From Pseudonocardia nigra (GTDB lineage: Bacteria > Actinomycetota > Actinomycetes > Mycobacteriales > Pseudonocardiaceae): DNA of 46,441 nt. The position numbers and the translations under genes were made by a program. Where the stretch lies: NCBI RefSeq assembly GCF_019396355.1, contig NZ_JAHKRK010000042.1, forward strand, positions 1 through 46,441, written 5' to 3'. Shown here in pieces: positions 45,379-46,441 of the stretch. Under the pieces are notes generated by a model. That model saw only the letters and a program-made list of their open reading frames with translations. It had not been told where the DNA came from and ran no database searches. How positions within the stretch are numbered: the stretch's first letter is position 1; each line of letters starts with the position of its first letter.

Positions 45379-46149
45379 GTGCGTTCGCCGATGCGGGTCC
45401 TGCTCTGCGCCACCGCGCTGGCCACGGCGGCAGCTGGTTGCACGGGCACGCCGGAACGGGTCCGGCCGACCGCCGCGGTCACCGTGCCCGCATCCGTCGA
45501 TCCCCCGGTCGTGGTGCTCGACCCCGGGCACAACGGGCGCAACGCCGAGAACCGCGCGGCGATCGAGCGGCAGGTACCGGACGGGCGCGGCGGCATGAAG
45601 GCCTGCAACACCACCGGGACGGCGACGGACGCCGGCTACCCGGAGCACGCCTTCACCTTCGACGTCGCGACGCGGGTGGCGCAGCGGCTCGCGGCGGCCG
45701 GGATCCGCGCCGTCCTGACTCGGGCCGACGACGACGGCGTCGGGCCGTGCGTCGACGAGCGCGGCAACGCAGGTGCCGCGGCCGACGCCGACGCCGTGGT
45801 CTCCATCCACGCGGACGGCGCGGCGCCCGAGGCGAGCGGCTTCCACGTCGCCCTGTCCGACCCGCCGCTGCACCCCGCACAGGAAGCTCCCGCCAGGGCG
45901 CTCGGCGTGGCCGTGCGGGACGCGATGCGCGCCGCCGGGTTCCCCGACGCCGACTACATCGGCCGGGACGGACTGGACCTGCGCGCCGATCTCGCCGGGC
46001 TCAACCACGCCACCCGCCCCACCGTGCTCGTGGAGTGCGCGAACATGCGCCACCCCGAAGAGGCCGCGCTGGTGTCCTCGCCCGAGGGCCGGGACCGGTA
46101 CGCCGCCGCGATCGCCGCCGGCATCCACGCGTTCCTCGCCGCGCGCTGA
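45379..46149 (+). CDS. N-acetylmuramoyl-L-alanine amidase (Amidase_3), lipoprotein
   Basis: A 256-residue cell-wall hydrolase cleaving the lactyl-peptide bond of peptidoglycan. Signal peptide with AAAGC lipobox (Cys at residue 21), then the zinc-amidase fold: first His in VVVLDPGHNGRNAENRA, second His in DAVVSIHADGAAPEASGFHV and the catalytic Glu in PTVLVECANMRHPEEAALV. GTG 45379 is used; ATG 45391 also possible. The gene intrudes between ybaB and dnaX in opposite orientation; its stop is 3 bp from the dnaX stop. Confidence 0.9.
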   Translation: MRSPMRVLLCATALATAAAGCTGTPERVRPTAAVTVPASVDPPVVVLDPGHNGRNAENRAAIERQVPDGRGGMKACNTTGTATDAGYPEHAFTFDVATRVAQRLAAAGIRAVLTRADDDGVGPCVDERGNAGAAADADAVVSIHADGAAPEASGFHVALSDPPLHPAQEAPARALGVAVRDAMRAAGFPDADYIGRDGLDLRADLAGLNHATRPTVLVECANMRHPEEAALVSSPEGRDRYAAAIAAGIHAFLAAR

Positions 46150-46152
46150 GCG

Positions 46153-46441
46153 TCAGCGCTGGTCGATCGCCCGCGCCCCGAGCTGCGCGGTGAGCAGCTC
46201 GATGGCGGCCTCCTCGGGGTCGCGCCGCTCCACGGGCGCCGCGGACGCCGCGGCTTCGGCGAGCATCGACTCCTCGTCGTCGGGCGGGGCGTCCTCGTCC
46301 GGCGGCTCCGGTGGCAACGGCACCCCGTCGTCGGGCGCGGTCGACCGGCGGACGGGCGGCGGGCGCGACGGCCGCCGCTGCGCCGGCGGCGGCGGCGCAG
46401 CGGGCGGGGTGCCCCCGCGGGACGGCGCGGCCGGCGGCGGG
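46153..46441 (-). CDS. dnaX: DNA polymerase III gamma/tau subunit, C-terminal end (partial)
   Basis: 96 codons ending at the TGA 46155-46153. The visible part is a Pro/Ala-rich linker (PAAPPPPAQRRPSRPPPVRR) then an acidic stretch (DEDAPPDDEESMLAEA) and the conserved C-terminus DPEEAAIELLTAQLGARAID, which matches the end of actinobacterial DnaX. The gene runs off the right edge; ATPase domain not visible. Context (ybaB, recR) supports it. Confidence 0.88.
   Translation of the reverse strand, partial: PPPAAPSRGGTPPAAPPPPAQRRPSRPPPVRRSTAPDDGVPLPPEPPDEDAPPDDEESMLAEAAASAAPVERRDPEEAAIELLTAQLGARAIDQR

Overview
The window is very GC-rich, with GTG starts, stop/start overlaps and high-GC codon use throughout. 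It carries marker families of filamentous actinobacteria (DUF397 proteins beside DUF5753 HTH regulators, DUF5313, DUF1707) and the conserved core order leuA-ask-asd and dnaX-ybaB-recR. Everything fits a Pseudonocardiaceae chromosome, probably Pseudonocardia-like; the genus is an inference.

Layout. 1-745: a decayed IS481-type transposase whose catalytic core is missing, with repeats and a hairpin on its flank. 843-2929: a DUF2975/HTH pair, a frameshifted RibD/DHFR-like reductase and a DUF5313 protein. 3096-6183: a FecCD-type metal-chelate importer (binding lipoprotein and two permeases) without an ATPase. 6355-13043: a LacI-controlled catabolic island (cupin, PmoA-like protein, Dpp-type transporter, Gfo/Idh oxidoreductase) in which a deletion has fused the transporter ATPase to the PmoA-like gene; TTCCGGAA sites link its regulator to its promoter. 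13251-16519: a DUF1707 gene with a nonsense codon, a CDF metal exporter with a palindrome at its start, and an S9 peptidase. 16620-22441: an intact carbohydrate ABC importer (ATPase divergent from binding protein, two permeases, LacI regulator). 22785-24320: a DUF5753/DUF397 pair and a small protein. 24700-28410: an ArsC-like reductase, furA-katA and an MFS transporter. 28536-30051: a membrane-anchored EEP-fold hydrolase convergent with a beta carbonic anhydrase.

30138-35049 is the amino-acid core: asd, ask (with an internal start for the beta subunit), a small membrane protein, and leuA preceded by a 12-residue leader peptide with three consecutive leucine codons. 35151-36539 holds a DedA-like protein and a Phd/VapC toxin-antitoxin pair. 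36549-42376 is a complete DppABCDF-type importer. 42524-44211 has a second DUF397/DUF5753 pair and a chain of three overlapping short ORFs. 44277-46441 is recR, ybaB, a cell-wall amidase and the 3' end of dnaX.

The most noteworthy signals are a family of three intergenic palindromes (6267-6320, 13109-13163, 35076-35128) with 15-nt loops and arms that differ in a compensated way; the leucine leader of leuA; short ORFs bridging genes by stop/start overlaps; and a cluster of recent gene lesions in the first 14 kb.
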